Below are positions 45,460-55,709 of a stretch of 64,000 nucleotides of DNA, piece by piece. The notes under the pieces are model-generated. The model saw only the letters and a list, made by a program, of their open reading frames with translations, was not told the origin of the DNA and ran no database searches. Made by a program: the position numbers and the translations under genes. The DNA comes from Burkholderiaceae bacterium (GTDB taxonomy: Bacteria > Pseudomonadota > Gammaproteobacteria > Burkholderiales > Burkholderiaceae_A), in NCBI GenBank assembly GCA_004214155.1, contig SGYQ01000002.1, positions 81,429 to 145,428 of the forward strand, written 5' to 3'. How positions within the stretch are numbered: the stretch's first letter is position 1; the number at the start of each line of letters is the position of its first letter.

Positions 45460-46434
45460 TTATAACCCTCTTTTTAAAGTTGAAATACTTCTGACGCCGA
45501 TTGGCACTGATGAAACAGGATAACTGTTTAATATCCTTAAAACTCCGTCCCTATCGTTGCAGATAATAAGTGAGTCACAGCCTGATACAAAAGCAACATC
45601 TACCAAATCCAATAATCCGAATTTAATTTTTGCGCCTTGCATTGATAAATCATCACAGAATACCACTCCACCAAAATTAAGTTTTGACCTTAAGATGTCT
45701 GTAAGCCAAAATTTAGATAAGCTGGCTGGATTATTATCACACCTTTCGTAGATAACATGAGATGCCATAACGGAAGAAACAACATTCAGTTCACCAATAA
45801 GATATTCATAAGGAAAAATGTCATTTTTATAGATTTCTTGAAACTCTCGATTGTCCATAGCACAGAAATCGTGAGAATCCTCTTTTGCCCAACCATGGCC
45901 AGGAAAATGCTTTACACAGTTTTTAAAGCCAAAACTTTTCAATCCATTGATTATACTTAAACATAGGATAGCAACTAGTTTAGGATCAGATGATATAGCA
46001 CGGTTGCCTATTACCTCACTTTTTCCCCAATCAATATCCAGGCATGGCACAAAACTGAGATCAACACCGACAGCTGCTAACTCATTTGCTATTGTTGCCC
46101 CATGTGAATAAGCCTTCTTTGTTGCTTCTAATAATGTTGTTTTCGCAAATCCTCTCTCATTAATTATATTACCAATTATTCCAGGAGCTTCTAGAGAGGA
46201 AAAACCTTCTCTAAAACGTTGTACTCTGCCACCTTCCTGATCAACAGTTATTAATAGTTCTTTACCTTGAGTAGTATTGTGAATATCCCTAATCAACAAA
46301 GCAACCTGATCTTTTGATAAAAAATTTTTTGAGAACAATATAACACCACCCACGAGTGGATGATTCAAAACCTCCTTATCATCCCCTGTTAATTCATATC
46401 CATGTATATCAACTATCAGGGGACCAAGTTTCAC
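45460..46434 (-). CDS. nagZ: Beta-N-acetylhexosaminidase NagZ
   Basis: Cytoplasmic glycosidase in peptidoglycan recycling; releases GlcNAc from GlcNAc-anhydroMurNAc peptides. 324 aa, glycoside hydrolase family 3. Motifs: VDQEGGRVQRFREGF (about 62-76), CVKHFPGHGWAKEDSH (about 175-190, with the His/Asp general-acid dyad) and the nucleophile region FCDDLSMQGAKI (about 252-263). Confidence 0.95.
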   Translation of the reverse strand: MKLGPLIVDIHGYELTGDDKEVLNHPLVGGVILFSKNFLSKDQVALLIRDIHNTTQGKELLITVDQEGGRVQRFREGFSSLEAPGIIGNIINERGFAKTTLLEATKKAYSHGATIANELAAVGVDLSFVPCLDIDWGKSEVIGNRAISSDPKLVAILCLSIINGLKSFGFKNCVKHFPGHGWAKEDSHDFCAMDNREFQEIYKNDIFPYEYLIGELNVVSSVMASHVIYERCDNNPASLSKFWLTDILRSKLNFGGVVFCDDLSMQGAKIKFGLLDLVDVAFVSGCDSLIICNDRDGVLRILNSYPVSSVPIGVRSISTLKRGL

Positions 46435-46438
46435 GATA

Positions 46439-46837
46439 CTACCCTTCTAAAATTACAATCGCTTGAGCAAAATTATTCTCATAAGTCAACGAGATATGAA
46501 TTTTTTTAAAATATGGGAACGTAGTTTTATCTTTTAAAGGAGAAAGAACTACGTGTGGTTTCCCTAACTTATCATTTATAACTTCAATTGCCTTGAAAGA
46601 TACTTGACCTCTCAAACCTGTACCAAAAGCCTTCGAAACGGCCTCTTTCGCAGCGAATCTTTTCGCTATGAATCTATTAGCCCTCTCTTTCGACCTCAAA
46701 CCTGAAAACAAAATTTTTTCATAGGTGCCAAATTCTCTCTTTCCGAGGACTCGTTTAGCGAATTGATTAGGATATTTCTCTAAAATCTTATTTATTCGGA
46801 AAATGTCAACAAGATCAATACCGATTCCTAAAATCAT
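46439..46837 (-). CDS. acpS: Holo-[acyl-carrier-protein] synthase
   Basis: Attaches the 4'-phosphopantetheine arm from CoA to apo-ACP, a partner of the acpP gene at 57586. 132 aa, normal. Motifs: GIGIDLVDIFRI (Mg-binding Asp about residue 8) and RFAAKEAVSKAFGTG (about 62-76). The start overlaps the pdxJ stop by one base. Confidence 0.95.
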   Translation of the reverse strand: MILGIGIDLVDIFRINKILEKYPNQFAKRVLGKREFGTYEKILFSGLRSKERANRFIAKRFAAKEAVSKAFGTGLRGQVSFKAIEVINDKLGKPHVVLSPLKDKTTFPYFKKIHISLTYENNFAQAIVILEG

Positions 46838-47580
46838 TATTTTGCTTCCCTCAATAACATCTTCATATCTCTAACAGCCTCTCTCATCCCAACAAACATC
46901 GATCTTGAAATAATTGCATGACCTATGTGTAATTCACTCAACCCTTGAATACCGGCAACATGGCGAACATTAAAGTAATTTAATGCATGACCAGCATTAA
47001 ACCTCATGCCAAACTTTTGAATTTCTTCACCTGCATCCTTAATTTTACCTAGCTCTGTTTGCACCTCTGAGGATGATTTATCCCTTCCCTGGCTATGAAA
47101 AACATGCGCGTAAGGCCCGGTATGGATCTCACAAACTTGAACTCCAATATTTTTGGCGGCCTTTATTTGTTCCTTATCTGCATCTATAAAAACACTTACC
47201 ATGATATCTCTTTGCAACAATTTCTGAATCATTTGTTCTAGATGTTTCTCATGCCTTATTACATTCAGTCCTCCTTCAGTAGTGATTTCATTCCTCCCCT
47301 CAGGCACAAACATTACCATTTCGGGTGTTATATTTAAGGAAAATTCTAATAGTTCCTCAGTGGGAGCCATTTCTAAATTCAGTTTTATTTGTGTATGAGT
47401 CCTCAGTCTTTTCACATCAGCATCTTGAATATGCCTCCTGTCCTCCCGTAAATGGACCGTAATACCATCTGCTCCGCCTAAATGAGCTTCAACGGCAGCC
47501 CATATAGGATCTGGCTCAAAAGTTTTTCGGGCCTCTCGAAGAGTTGCTACATGATCAATGTTTACCCCTAGCTCTACCAC
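46837..47580 (-). CDS. pdxJ: Pyridoxine 5'-phosphate synthase
   Basis: Closes the vitamin B6 ring from deoxyxylulose phosphate and 3-amino-2-oxopropyl phosphate. 247 aa TIM barrel. Motifs: LGVNIDHVATLREARKT (about 4-20), GADGITVHLREDRRHI, NLEMAPTEEL, EIHTGPYA and LHIGHAIISRSMFVGM. It shares the substrate DXP with thiG. The order recO-pdxJ-acpS is the standard gammaproteobacterial one. Confidence 0.97.
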   Translation of the reverse strand: MVELGVNIDHVATLREARKTFEPDPIWAAVEAHLGGADGITVHLREDRRHIQDADVKRLRTHTQIKLNLEMAPTEELLEFSLNITPEMVMFVPEGRNEITTEGGLNVIRHEKHLEQMIQKLLQRDIMVSVFIDADKEQIKAAKNIGVQVCEIHTGPYAHVFHSQGRDKSSSEVQTELGKIKDAGEEIQKFGMRFNAGHALNYFNVRHVAGIQGLSELHIGHAIISRSMFVGMREAVRDMKMLLREAK

Positions 47581-47588
47581 TCTATTAA

Positions 47589-48341
47589 TTATTCCCGTGA
47601 AAATTGATTAATTTCTTTCATTATACGCCTAGACTTCAACTCTATAGAATTTAGCTGGCCATTCAATAGAAATCTCAACAACCTCTTTACTTTTAACCAG
47701 TATTTTTTATCTTGATATACCTTATTCCATCCATAAGTTTCCGAATTCAATTTTGTCAATACTTGTAACAGCATAGGCTCTATGAGAAAAAAATCTTCCC
47801 GTACATTTAAAGTAAGATTAGTAATATCGTCTTCGTAAAAAATCCCCCGTTCAGGACTAAGATATACTGGATTATTATCCGTACCAACGTAATCGGAAAA
47901 ATCTGGCATTACTCCAATTTCCTTTAAAATAGCGAACTCAAATCTACGAAGATGCACTTCTTGCATTTCAGGGAATGATACTAGATTTTTTAATGTCGAA
48001 TCATAGTCAGAAAATAACATTTTGCACGATTCACTCTTCTGCACAAATTTTAATATAAGCTCATTAATATAAAATCCCATAAATAGTTGTTTTCCACCTA
48101 ACTGCTTTTTTCCTCTTTCATCCCATTCTGCCGATATTAGCGATCTCAGATCCCCTTTTTTACTATATCTAATTAAAAGCCTATTGAAAGGCACTAAAAG
48201 CCCTCTTAATTTTGACGTGCTCCTTCGAGCACCTTTTGCAACGGTGGGCACCCTTCCCTCATTTTCAGTTAAGAATTCAACTATCAAACTTGACTCTCGC
48301 CAGGGATAGGTGTGCAATACAAATGCTGAACGTAAAATCAA
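47589..48341 (-). CDS. recO: DNA repair protein RecO
   Basis: Mediates RecA loading with RecR in the RecFOR pathway. 250 aa. N-terminal OB fold with SAFVLHTYPWRESSLIVEFL and GRVPTVAKGARRSTSKL (about 31-47), and a helical C-terminal domain. Cysteines of the zinc site are mostly missing, as is common in gammaproteobacteria. It starts directly after the era stop. Confidence 0.93.
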   Translation of the reverse strand: MILRSAFVLHTYPWRESSLIVEFLTENEGRVPTVAKGARRSTSKLRGLLVPFNRLLIRYSKKGDLRSLISAEWDERGKKQLGGKQLFMGFYINELILKFVQKSESCKMLFSDYDSTLKNLVSFPEMQEVHLRRFEFAILKEIGVMPDFSDYVGTDNNPVYLSPERGIFYEDDITNLTLNVREDFFLIEPMLLQVLTKLNSETYGWNKVYQDKKYWLKVKRLLRFLLNGQLNSIELKSRRIMKEINQFSRE

Positions 48342-49253
48342 CTATGAAATACCCATATTATCAAACAGTGCAGAGTTTTTATTCCAACAGCTCACGAGTT
48401 TTACCCAGAGAGATAAGTGGATATCGCCCTGAAAAATATTTTTTAGTTCTCTTAACGATCGTAACCTTATAATTTTTAACTTCCTCCCACCTTCTCCTAT
48501 TAGGATAGGTTTATGACTAGATTTGCTTGTATAAATAGTTGCTTCTATCCTCGTTAAAGAAGATCGATCCAGATCTTCCTTTATATTTGTAACCTCAACC
48601 GCAAAATGGTAGTGGAGCTCATCACCAACACAATTTATGATATTTTTTCTTATTATTTCAGAAGCTCTAAATTTAAGACCTCTGTCTGAAATTAATGCTT
48701 TCTCAAACAAAGGTTCTCCAACAGGGAGATTTTGTTTGATTTTCTCTAAAAGAATATCAATTTGATATTTTTTTTTAACTGAAATTGGAATAATTTCAAG
48801 TGGTTTGAATTTTTCAAGATTCGTAACCATTTTATACATCTCACCCTTTTGAACAGGAGTTTTAATCTTGTCGACTTTATTAAGCACAATTATCAGCGGA
48901 ATATCGTCTGGCATATTTTGTAAAATTTTACGGTCGTCCGCCAAAAATTTAGTAGCCTCAAGTATTACAATATTTATGTTGGTTTGGGCTACATTAGAAA
49001 ATGCTATTTTCTTTAACCGTTTATTCAAAGGTAACGAATTTTTAAAATCTATTCCTGGGTTGTCTAAAAATGCAATTTGACAATCTGGAGAAGAAAAAAC
49101 ACCTAAAACTGGGCTTCTTGTTGTTTGTTTCCTTTTAGTGACGATACTCACTTGTGTTCCGATGGCCTGATTCATTAAGCTGGACTTTCCAACATTCGGA
49201 CGACCCGCCAGCCCAACGTATCCTATCGAAAAATTAATATTTTTACTTACCAT
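48342..49253 (-). CDS. era: GTPase Era
   Basis: Ribosome-assembly GTPase that binds the 3' end of 16S rRNA. 303 aa. G1 GLAGRPNVGKSSLMNQ (about 14-29), G2/switch TTRSPVLGV, G3 DNPG, G4 NKVD, and the C-terminal KH domain with ILIGEGGRKLKIIRLRSLRE. The G3 is DNPG where most Era proteins have DTPG; still D-x-x-G. It follows rnc, the enzyme that processes pre-16S rRNA. Confidence 0.96.
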   Translation of the reverse strand: MVSKNINFSIGYVGLAGRPNVGKSSLMNQAIGTQVSIVTKRKQTTRSPVLGVFSSPDCQIAFLDNPGIDFKNSLPLNKRLKKIAFSNVAQTNINIVILEATKFLADDRKILQNMPDDIPLIIVLNKVDKIKTPVQKGEMYKMVTNLEKFKPLEIIPISVKKKYQIDILLEKIKQNLPVGEPLFEKALISDRGLKFRASEIIRKNIINCVGDELHYHFAVEVTNIKEDLDRSSLTRIEATIYTSKSSHKPILIGEGGRKLKIIRLRSLRELKNIFQGDIHLSLWVKLVSCWNKNSALFDNMGIS

Positions 49254-49260
49254 TTTAAAA

Positions 49261-50004
49261 TCAGAAACTTTTCTTAAAATCTAAAAAACGTAACTTCTCC
49301 AAAAGAAATTTCGCAGCAGATTGCTCCGCACATTTAATTGAACTTCCGTCCCCTCTGCAAACAATTTTTTTACGTTCCATCGCAGGCTCATTATAAATGC
49401 TTACACTAGACTCAACCTTATAGATCGGCGCATGTTCTGGCCCACTTACCTCAAGTACCGAATACACTGGAAGCGCTAGTCCACATCCCTGCATCAACTC
49501 TTGTAATTCTCCTTTCGGATCACGTAAGTCTATTTGCTGCAAGCTTATATCTTTCAATAAAACAGTTTTATACAAATCTACAATAACCTCATTAGCCCTA
49601 CTTCCTCCTCCATCTAGACAAACAGCACCAAAAATAGCTTCGAGGGAATCCGCTACAATCGAATCTTTTACGCACCCGTTTTTTGGCTTCAGGGCAATCC
49701 CAACATAAAGATGCTTGTCAAGGGCAATGAAACGGGCAACCTTTATCAAGGTGTTCTGGTTGACTAAGTTGGACCTAATTCTTGATAACTGACCCTCATC
49801 GAGGTCCTTCTCTTCTGAAAAAATAAACCTACTAATCGAGAAATTGAGGATACTATCACCCAAAAATTCCAGTTTCTCGTTATGATTTTTAGAAAAGCTT
49901 TTGTGAGTCAGAGCTTTCCTTAAAAGTGAACGTGCATTAAATTTGTAGTTAATCTTTCTTTCCAAATCCAACAGATTTTTATCAACCATAGAAAACGCAA
50001 ACAC
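49261..50004 (-). CDS. rnc: Ribonuclease III
   Basis: Cleaves double-stranded RNA, maturing rRNA and some mRNAs. 247 aa. The RNase III signature KLEFLGDSILNFSIS (about 44-58) has both acidic metal ligands; the second motif is DSLEAIFGAV. A C-terminal dsRNA-binding domain starts near residue 165 (DPKGELQELMQG, GDGSSIKCAEQSAAKFLL). It is one base before lepB in the lepA-lepB-rnc-era operon. Confidence 0.96.
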   Translation of the reverse strand: MFAFSMVDKNLLDLERKINYKFNARSLLRKALTHKSFSKNHNEKLEFLGDSILNFSISRFIFSEEKDLDEGQLSRIRSNLVNQNTLIKVARFIALDKHLYVGIALKPKNGCVKDSIVADSLEAIFGAVCLDGGGSRANEVIVDLYKTVLLKDISLQQIDLRDPKGELQELMQGCGLALPVYSVLEVSGPEHAPIYKVESSVSIYNEPAMERKKIVCRGDGSSIKCAEQSAAKFLLEKLRFLDFKKSF

Positions 50005-50005
50005 T

Positions 50006-50803
50006 TTAATTTATTGAACCCAATCGGCTAAATTGACCATCTAAAATGTCATAAATATTAAACCATATTAGAACAGCCTTTCCCACAAGATTGCCTTCGG
50101 GCACAAAGCCCCAATACCTACTGTCACTACTATTGTCTCTATTATCGCCTAGTACGAAATAATGTTTTTCAGGAACAACGCAGGAAATACCGTTAACTAT
50201 TTTATTACAGTGGTTTTTGAAAATTTTTTCATCGAAATAAAAGTCGACAGCTCCTATATCGTTTAGTACTGTATATCTGGTGTCTTGAAAACTTTCTTCA
50301 AATTGTTGTGAAATTTTAAACGTAGAGGGATCAAGATAGTCCTCTGTTCGTAATTTTGTAACAACCACATCATTTACTTTCAACTGTTTTTCTTTGTATT
50401 GGATAACATCACCCGGCAAACCAACAATTCGCTTAATATAGTCTAAAGATTCATCCCTAGGCCATCGAAAAACAGCCACATCTCCACGTGTTGGATTATT
50501 GATTGATACTAACTCATAATCAATGATTGGCAACTTGACTCCATATTCAAACTTATTGACTAGGATCAAATCCCCAATTCTAAGCGTCGGAATCATAGAC
50601 CCAGATGGAATGTTAAAAGGCTCAAATAGAAATGATCGAATAATAAAAACTATTAAAATAATCGGGAAAAACCCAGCAGTATACTCAAGAAAGGCAGGTC
50701 TGTCTTCACCTTCCTCTCTAAATTTGCGAAAGTAAAGTCTATCGCAAATCCAGAATACACCTGCCACAACTAAAAGAACAAATAACACAACTTCGAAGTT
50801 CAT
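50006..50803 (-). CDS. lepB: Signal peptidase I
   Basis: Membrane protease that removes signal peptides of exported proteins. 265 aa. Two N-terminal transmembrane helices, the catalytic serine in FNIPSGSMIPTLRIGD (about 69-84) and the catalytic lysine in YIKRIVGLPGDVI (about 120-132); the box E motif GDNRDNSSDSRYWGFVP follows. Cotranscribed with lepA and rnc. Confidence 0.96.
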   Translation of the reverse strand: MNFEVVLFVLLVVAGVFWICDRLYFRKFREEGEDRPAFLEYTAGFFPIILIVFIIRSFLFEPFNIPSGSMIPTLRIGDLILVNKFEYGVKLPIIDYELVSINNPTRGDVAVFRWPRDESLDYIKRIVGLPGDVIQYKEKQLKVNDVVVTKLRTEDYLDPSTFKISQQFEESFQDTRYTVLNDIGAVDFYFDEKIFKNHCNKIVNGISCVVPEKHYFVLGDNRDNSSDSRYWGFVPEGNLVGKAVLIWFNIYDILDGQFSRLGSIN

Positions 50804-50805
50804 TT

Positions 50806-52599
50806 TTATTTTCCTTCAGACTTTAAAATTGCTAAAAATGCCTCTTGCGGTACTTCGACTGAGCCTACCTGTTTCATTCTTTTTTTTCCTTGTTTTTGTT
50901 TCTCTAATAACTTTCTTTTACGTGTGACATCACCTCCGTAACATTTAGCAAGAACATTTTTCCGCAAAGCTTTAATGTTTTCCCTCGCAATAATACTAGA
51001 GCCAATTGCAGCTTGAACGGCTACATCAAACATTTGTCTTGGAATGAGATCTTTGAGTTTTGATGCAAGCTGCCTTCCTCGATAAACGGAATTAGCTCTA
51101 TGAACAATTGCTGACAATGTGTCCACTTTTTCCCCATTTATTAGTATATCTAATTTGACCACATCCGACGGGTCATACCTAACTAACTCATATTCCATCG
51201 AAGCATAACCACGTGATATTGACTTCAATTTGTCAAAAAAATCAACGACTACCTCATTCATAGGGACCTCATATTCTATATTTACTTGTCTACCAAGATA
51301 GTTCAAATTTTTTTGCGTACCCCTTCTTGAGATGCATAGTGTTATTACCGCACCAAGGTACTCCTGTGGAACCAAAATGTTTAAATTTACGATGGGCTCC
51401 CTTATCTCAGAGATTCTTCCTTGATCAGGCATGTCCGATGGATTATCAATTTGAATTTCATTCCCATTTTGATCAATAACCTTATAAACGACAGTTGGTG
51501 CCGTTGTAATCAACTCAATGCTATACTCTCGCTCCAATCGTTCTTGTACAATTTCCATATGTAAAAGGCCTAAGAAGCCGCACCTGAATCCGAACCCTAA
51601 CGCCTGTGATACCTCTGGTTCAAACTGAAGGGAACTATCGTTCAAGGAAAGTTTTTCTAAGGCAACTCTAAGCGATTCGTAGTCTTTACTAATTACTGGA
51701 TATAAACCTGCGTAAACCTGAGGTTTAACCGCCTTAAATCCTGGCAGCGGTTCCTTCGCAGGTTTTTCAACAGACGTTATAGTATCTCCCACTGGTGCGC
51801 CAGAAATTTCCTTAATGCCAGCAATAATAAAACCAACTTCTCCGGCTTGTAAATCCTTCTTCGCATGCACTTTTGGTGAAAAAATACCTAGCTTGTCAAC
51901 AACGTGTTGTTTTCCACTACCCATTAAAATTATCCTTGATTTTTCACAGAGAGTTCCACTGAACAGCCGAACCAACATTACAACCCCAACATAACTATCA
52001 AACCAAGAGTCTACTATCTGTGCCTGCAAAGGACCGTCTTTTTTTCCAGAAGGAGGAGGAATTTTGTCGACTATCGCTTCAAGAAGTTCTTGTATCCCCA
52101 ACCCTGTCTTTGCACTAACGGATACCGCTGCACTACTATCTATTCCTATAGCTTCCTCAATTTCCTCTAATACGAGATCCTTGTTAGCTGAAGGAAGATC
52201 AATCTTGTTCAATACTGGAAAAACTTCTAAGCCCAATTCCAGAGCCGTATAACAGTTCGCTACAGTCTGTGCTTCAACACCCTGAGACGCATCAACAACA
52301 AGTAAAGCCCCCTCACAAGCCGCTAACGACCTACTCACTTCGTAAGAGAAATCCACATGCCCAGGGGTATCAATAAGATTTAACGTGTAGGATTCCCCAT
52401 TTTTTGATTTAAATGATAGTGTAGCGGTCTGAGCCTTTATAGTGATTCCTCTTTCCCTTTCAAGAGACATAGAATCCAATACCTGCTCACTCATATCTCG
52501 GTCATCGAGGCCGCCACAGTACTGAATTAGCCGGTCAGCTAACGTACTTTTGCCATGATCAATGTGTGCTATTATTGAAAAATTTCTTATTTTTTCCAA
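50806..52599 (-). CDS. lepA: Elongation factor 4 (LepA)
   Basis: Ribosome-associated GTPase that affects initiation and back-translocation. 597 aa, full length. G1 [16 protein letters not shown] (about 8-23), G2 [12 protein letters not shown]3 [12 protein letters not shown]4 NKIDLP, and the LepA-specific C-terminal domain ([19 protein letters not shown]). The order lepA-lepB-rnc matches the gammaproteobacterial norm. Confidence 0.97.
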   Translation of the reverse strand: MEKIRNFSIIAHIDHGKSTLADRLIQYCGGLDDRDMSEQVLDSMSLERERGITIKAQTATLSFKSKNGESYTLNLIDTPGHVDFSYEVSRSLAACEGALLVVDASQGVEAQTVANCYTALELGLEVFPVLNKIDLPSANKDLVLEEIEEAIGIDSSAAVSVSAKTGLGIQELLEAIVDKIPPPSGKKDGPLQAQIVDSWFDSYVGVVMLVRLFSGTLCEKSRIILMGSGKQHVVDKLGIFSPKVHAKKDLQAGEVGFIIAGIKEISGAPVGDTITSVEKPAKEPLPGFKAVKPQVYAGLYPVISKDYESLRVALEKLSLNDSSLQFEPEVSQALGFGFRCGFLGLLHMEIVQERLEREYSIELITTAPTVVYKVIDQNGNEIQIDNPSDMPDQGRISEIREPIVNLNILVPQEYLGAVITLCISRRGTQKNLNYLGRQVNIEYEVPMNEVVVDFFDKLKSISRGYASMEYELVRYDPSDVVKLDILINGEKVDTLSAIVHRANSVYRGRQLASKLKDLIPRQMFDVAVQAAIGSSIIARENIKALRKNVLAKCYGGDVTRKRKLLEKQKQGKKRMKQVGSVEVPQEAFLAILKSEGK

Positions 52600-52606
52600 A
52601 TGGTAT

Positions 52607-54073
52607 TTATGGCTTCACCGGTACAAACATTGCCTCAGCGCCCCGTCTCACTAGGAAAACCAACACTTTTCCTTTTTTCGTTCTGTTGATCGCAGTTCGA
52701 AATTGAGATACTGAAATAACATTTTTATTATTAACTGAGGTAATTACGTCTCCGGTAAGTAAACCTGCTCCCCTAGAAACTCCTTCTGAGGAAGATATCA
52801 CAACTCCTCCGTCAATGCTAAGCTTTTGCGCTATTTCTTGCGGCAACTCAGCTACACTCAAGCCGAGCCAACTAAACGCTGTGGACTTTGGTTTCTTCTC
52901 GGGGGGAGGCGTTCTATTGTTGAAAGCCGTTGTTGTTGTCGATGGAAGTTCCTCAACTATCACTGTGAGGTTCTTTTCTTTTCCCGACCTCCAAATTTTT
53001 ACAGTTGCCCTAGTTCCCGGCTTAGTACTCCCTACAGTTCGAGGCAAGTCTGAAACCCTGCCAATCTCTTTCCCATCAAAATCTATTACAATGTCCCCCG
53101 GCTTTATACCAGCTTTTGCAGATGGTCCCTCAGGGTCCACACTTCTAACCAAAGCTCCGCCAGATGCTGGAAAGCCTAAGGCATCTGCAACGTCTTTGCT
53201 AACCTCGCCGATCATAACACCTATTCTTCCCCTGACAACTTTACCAGATCTTTTCAGCTGCGCCGCTATTAACTTAGCCTCATCGATTGGGATGGCAAAC
53301 GAGATACCCATAAACCCTCCGGTGCGGCTGTATATCTGCGAATTGATTCCTATAACCTCACCGTTTAAATTAATCAGTGGACCACCAGAATTCCCTGGGT
53401 TTACGGCAACATCGGTCTGTATGAAAGGTAAATAATCGCCCGTATCTCTGCCCAGCGCGCTTACTATACCAGCCGTAACAGTGTTGGCAAGACCGAAAGG
53501 CGACCCTATAGCAAGTACCCATTCACCGACCTCCAAGTTTCCGGGGTTCCCCAGTTTTAAAAAAGGCAGCTTTTTTCCTTCAATTTTAAGTAGAGCAACA
53601 TCTGTCCTTTGATCAGAGCCAATAATATCAGCATAAAATTCTTTTCTATCAGCCATAGTCACTATAACCTTGTCGGCACCAGCAACAACGTGGTGATTAG
53701 ATAGTACAAAACCATCGGGAGAAATAATAAATCCGCTTCCCACCCCTCTGGGTTGTGCACCACCGGGAGGCCCCTGTCTACCTGGAGGTCTTCTTTGTTG
53801 ATTATCTCCTGGCGGAAAAAATCTTTTGAAAAATTCATACATAGGATCGTTTTCATCCAACTGAGGCACGCCGGGTATACCTGGCCCAAAATTACCACCG
53901 CTGCTGGAACTTGTTGTTCTGATGTTCACAACTGCTGGGCTTGACTTTTTAACAAGTTCAGTGAAATCAGGTAAACCCCGAGCAAAACCTTTATGAGAAA
54001 AAGCGAATCCACAAGCTAAAGTTATTAAAAAGATTAGAACCGATTTGTTAACGTTAAAACTGAGAACCTTCAT
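52607..54073 (-). CDS. mucD: Periplasmic serine protease MucD/DegP
   Basis: Heat-shock protease/chaperone that degrades misfolded envelope proteins. 488 aa with a signal peptide (about 1-31, ending HKGFA). The catalytic triad is visible: His in [11 protein letters not shown], Asp in [12 protein letters not shown], Ser in [11 protein letters not shown]. Two PDZ domains follow (about 280-370 and 400-488). A Pro/Gly/Arg-rich loop [19 protein letters not shown] lies before the protease core. It closes the sigma-E operon. Confidence 0.96.
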   Translation of the reverse strand: MKVLSFNVNKSVLIFLITLACGFAFSHKGFARGLPDFTELVKKSSPAVVNIRTTSSSSGGNFGPGIPGVPQLDENDPMYEFFKRFFPPGDNQQRRPPGRQGPPGGAQPRGVGSGFIISPDGFVLSNHHVVAGADKVIVTMADRKEFYADIIGSDQRTDVALLKIEGKKLPFLKLGNPGNLEVGEWVLAIGSPFGLANTVTAGIVSALGRDTGDYLPFIQTDVAVNPGNSGGPLINLNGEVIGINSQIYSRTGGFMGISFAIPIDEAKLIAAQLKRSGKVVRGRIGVMIGEVSKDVADALGFPASGGALVRSVDPEGPSAKAGIKPGDIVIDFDGKEIGRVSDLPRTVGSTKPGTRATVKIWRSGKEKNLTVIVEELPSTTTTAFNNRTPPPEKKPKSTAFSWLGLSVAELPQEIAQKLSIDGGVVISSSEGVSRGAGLLTGDVITSVNNKNVISVSQFRTAINRTKKGKVLVFLVRRGAEAMFVPVKP

Positions 54074-54090
54074 AACAAACTCCTACTTAT

Positions 54091-55149
54091 CTAACGAGCA
54101 ACAGAGTTATTGAAAAAAACCTGAACAGTTTCCTTCGGAACGCATCCAAAACTAATTACCGACCTATTTGAAACAAATCCGCTTTTAAATGACGAACAAC
54201 CTTTCGTCCAATTTCCAACCCTGAAATATAGATTGGATTCCCGCTCATAAAATGCAACTAACGAAACGTGAGCCACCCCATCTGAAAACAAACAATGACT
54301 TTGATCGTAATCTGGACCTGAAGACACCTTTCCTGACCGATAGAATTTTGAGTCAAAACACTTGACAAGCCTAAACCCCTCCACCGGCTCTTCATAAAAC
54401 ACACTATCTTTCTCGTTTTTATAACGCGAAACAAAGAATTTTCGCCATGTTTTTCCGCTTGCTATTGTACTATCCCCATCGATATCTGAAATGCCGATAT
54501 TCAAACTTGTAAATGACTCTCGTTTGATAACCGACCCATCTCTGTCAATATACTCTACGGAAATAGGCAAGGCCGAATCAATATCAATCCATAACCGCAA
54601 TTTCCACCTCAATCGGTCTTTGGGGACTATTTCATACGCCCGAGTTTGTTTTTTCGCGATTAGAGAGTCCAGTTCAGTTTTTCGAAAGAAATCATAATAG
54701 TTGCTTATATGAGATGGATCACCGGAAAAAATGTTGGGGAATCCCGCCCTACTAACTTTACTGATCATAACCACTTTTTTAGCAGGGAAATACTGTTCCA
54801 AGGTGTTGTTGGAGAAAATCTCAACCACATGCCTCTTCGACATCGAGATAACTTTCCGCTTAATTTCACCACCAATTTTGCCCTGCGAGATATTACTCAT
54901 TCTTCTAGCAGCTCCCGAGGTTTCGAATAATGCAGTCCCGGTGAAAGTATTGTTTAACCCAGCAACCTGTATCTTTTTTATTAATCGAAGGACTTCAGAT
55001 TTTGGCAGTAACTGCCTATCTTCAGCTAAAACGTTAGATATACCAAAACACACAATATAAACAACTGAGGTAATGCTAAACATTTTGGGTAAACGTAAAA
55101 TTTGAGCTCCCTTTTTAAAATATGATGAAGGATACGACAAAATATGCAT
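54091..55149 (-). CDS. rseB: Sigma-E regulatory protein RseB/MucB
   Basis: Periplasmic protein that binds RseA and protects it from DegS cleavage, sensing lipoproteins or LPS. 352 aa with an N-terminal hydrophobic signal (about 24-42). The MucB/RseB N-domain is recognisable (NTFTGTALFETSGAARRMSN, FSNNTLEQYFPAKKVVMIS) followed by the C-domain (FRLVKCFDSKFYRS, SLVAFYERES). It lies between rseA and mucD as in Pseudomonas. Confidence 0.88.
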   Translation of the reverse strand: MHILSYPSSYFKKGAQILRLPKMFSITSVVYIVCFGISNVLAEDRQLLPKSEVLRLIKKIQVAGLNNTFTGTALFETSGAARRMSNISQGKIGGEIKRKVISMSKRHVVEIFSNNTLEQYFPAKKVVMISKVSRAGFPNIFSGDPSHISNYYDFFRKTELDSLIAKKQTRAYEIVPKDRLRWKLRLWIDIDSALPISVEYIDRDGSVIKRESFTSLNIGISDIDGDSTIASGKTWRKFFVSRYKNEKDSVFYEEPVEGFRLVKCFDSKFYRSGKVSSGPDYDQSHCLFSDGVAHVSLVAFYERESNLYFRVGNWTKGCSSFKSGFVSNRSVISFGCVPKETVQVFFNNSVAR

Positions 55150-55152
55150 TAC

Positions 55153-55701
55153 CTAGCAAAGGTCAGAAGATCCAGAAAGCCTCTCATGGTGCATAATTAG
55201 CTCGTCAATGAAAATCTCAGAAATATCGCAGTCCGACTCAATTTGATCAGACGGATTTAAAATTGCAACAGACTTCACACCACTTTCCACATAAAACTTT
55301 TCTACGCTTTCGCCGTTGAAATTGTTCATTATATTATTCGAAGAAAACCCTAACGCGAAAACTATAGCAACACTGGCAAACTGATAGCCTCCCGTCTTGG
55401 GAAACTGAAAAACACTTCGTAAAAAACCAAAAAGTGTGCCGCCGAATATACCTGCCAAAAATCCTTTCTTAATTGACTCATTTGAAGTATCTTCCAGGCT
55501 GCGCCTCACCTCATCTGAGATATCCCTAGATAAATGGTGGGGACCGTCTCGCAATGAATCCCCGATTATAGAGTAAATTCTCCAATTTTCTCTGTCTATT
55601 TCACTGGGAGCATTTCCACCTAATTCGCCATCAAACAAACGCGATAGTCTTTCATTGTCATTTTCGTTAATCATCTCTATTTCTTTCAAAAATACGGTCA
55701 T
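55153..55701 (-). CDS. rseA: Anti-sigma-E factor RseA/MucA
   Basis: Single-pass inner-membrane protein whose cytoplasmic N-domain holds sigma-E. About 182 aa from the ATG at 55699-55701, behind AGAGGTGG; a GTG at 55716 and an ATG at 55674 are alternatives. The N-domain has ERLSRLFDGELGG and NWRIYSIIGDSLRDGP (as in RseA N-domains), then a hydrophobic helix (about 105-122, FASVAIVFALGFSS) and a periplasmic tail of about 60 residues. It overlaps or abuts rpoE, giving balanced synthesis. Confidence 0.88.
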   Translation of the reverse strand: MTVFLKEIEMINENDNERLSRLFDGELGGNAPSEIDRENWRIYSIIGDSLRDGPHHLSRDISDEVRRSLEDTSNESIKKGFLAGIFGGTLFGFLRSVFQFPKTGGYQFASVAIVFALGFSSNNIMNNFNGESVEKFYVESGVKSVAILNPSDQIESDCDISEIFIDELIMHHERLSGSSDLC

Positions 55702-55709
55702 ATTAATTT

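Noticed and set aside
52815-53435. Long (206-codon) plus-strand frame opposite mucD
   Set aside because: Shadow of mucD, whose triad and PDZ domains are intact in the other strand.
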